From NCBI GenBank assembly GCA_023301765.1, contig JALZUC010000058.1, positions 1 through 45,809 of the forward strand: a stretch of DNA of 45,809 nucleotides, given 5' to 3'. Under the pieces are notes generated by a model. It searched no databases, had not been told where the DNA came from, and saw only the letters and a list, made by a program, of their open reading frames with translations. The stretch comes from Akkermansiaceae bacterium. Its GTDB lineage: Bacteria > Verrucomicrobiota > Verrucomicrobiia > Verrucomicrobiales > Akkermansiaceae. Position numbers and translations under genes: made by a program. Of this stretch, positions 45,564-45,809 are shown piece after piece. Position 1 is the stretch's first letter, and the number at the start of each line of letters is the position of its first letter.

Positions 45564-45809
45564 ACTAGATTACGCAAGCGCTCATCCTACGGTATAACTA
45601 ATATATACCCCTTTTAGTTAATTAAATGTGGGTGGCCCCACATAGCCACTAATTTTACATATCCTCAGTATCAACCATACTAGCTGACGAATGCTACCAA
45701 ACACACAGAAAACCCCTGCAAATATAATCGTCCGCGGCACTAGGGCACCATTTATATATGCCTACACCATTATCGATTAGAAAACTCTAGCTCAATAACA
45801 CTTCCCTGT
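45564..45809. other. window end, hairpin and possible partial gene
   Basis: A 7-bp hairpin ATGTGGG-TGGC-CCCACAT is at 45626-45643, without a T-run. At the edge, the minus strand reads QGSVIELEFSNR followed by TAA at 45770-45772. This could be the C-terminus of a gene that begins outside the window, but twelve codons prove nothing. Confidence 0.3.

Overview
The window looks like a chromosomal segment of a member of the Verrucomicrobiota. The evidence is a PEP-CTERM sorted secreted protein, a three-gene prepilin cassette that resembles the 'Verru_Chthon' cassettes, an arylsulfatase, a threonyl-tRNA synthetase without a TGS domain, and start sites that mostly lack Shine-Dalgarno sequences. No 16S rRNA gene is present, so this rests on gene content. 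Most of the window is housekeeping DNA with short intergenic gaps. Traces of mobile DNA are few and decayed.

Layout. 1-1700: 5' part of a secreted sulfatase and a PEP-CTERM protein, both on the minus strand. 1820-4740: a LOG-like nucleotide hydrolase next to hypoxanthine phosphoribosyltransferase, then a divergent M20 deacylase. 4800-7340: a minus-strand operon phoH (PIN-PhoH), an RbsD/FucU-like lipoprotein and a Mini-III-like RNase. 7430-10370: a tightly overlapping menaquinone operon, menA-menC-menE. 10490-12520: acylphosphatase, a RidA homologue, a frameshifted gene remnant and a YebC/TACO1 protein. 12630-17320: rapA and, divergently, an ABC-F ATPase. 17338-18385: a zeta-like toxin module with its own strong promoter. 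18480-20570: two unrecognised small proteins and a YhiN-type flavoprotein. 20690-23770: gap-pgk-tpiA with a hairpin terminator between gap and pgk. 24070-26220: a DEAD-box helicase and a DUF2288 protein. 26480-27790: tRNA-Asp, fabD and tRNA-Ser. 28060-30620: plsY, gpsA and tcdA. 30640-33650: thrS, infC (apparently starting at ATA) and a PLDc_N-like membrane protein. 33770-36280: three prepilin-like genes. 36750-39830: a small membrane protein, a decayed IS256-type transposase, a LuxR-type regulator and menF. 39860-41790: a decamer tandem repeat and dnaG. 41970-45560: two paralogous membrane-anchored coiled-coil proteins and an MsbA-type ABC exporter.

The genes form a few working groups. The men operon and the distant menF give four menaquinone steps; menB, menD and menH are not in the window. 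gap, pgk and tpiA form a glycolysis block. plsY, gpsA and fabD supply phospholipid and fatty acid precursors. thrS, infC, tcdA, YebC, the RNase III-like protein, the helicase, RapA and the ABC-F protein serve RNA metabolism and translation. I found no CRISPR array, prophage or intact transposon. The most unusual items are the ATA-started infC with an excellent ribosome binding site in a region where such sites are rare, the apparently leaderless zeta-type toxin module, the decamer repeat ahead of dnaG, the paired coiled-coil proteins, and the two gene fossils at 11372-11686 and 37111-37571.
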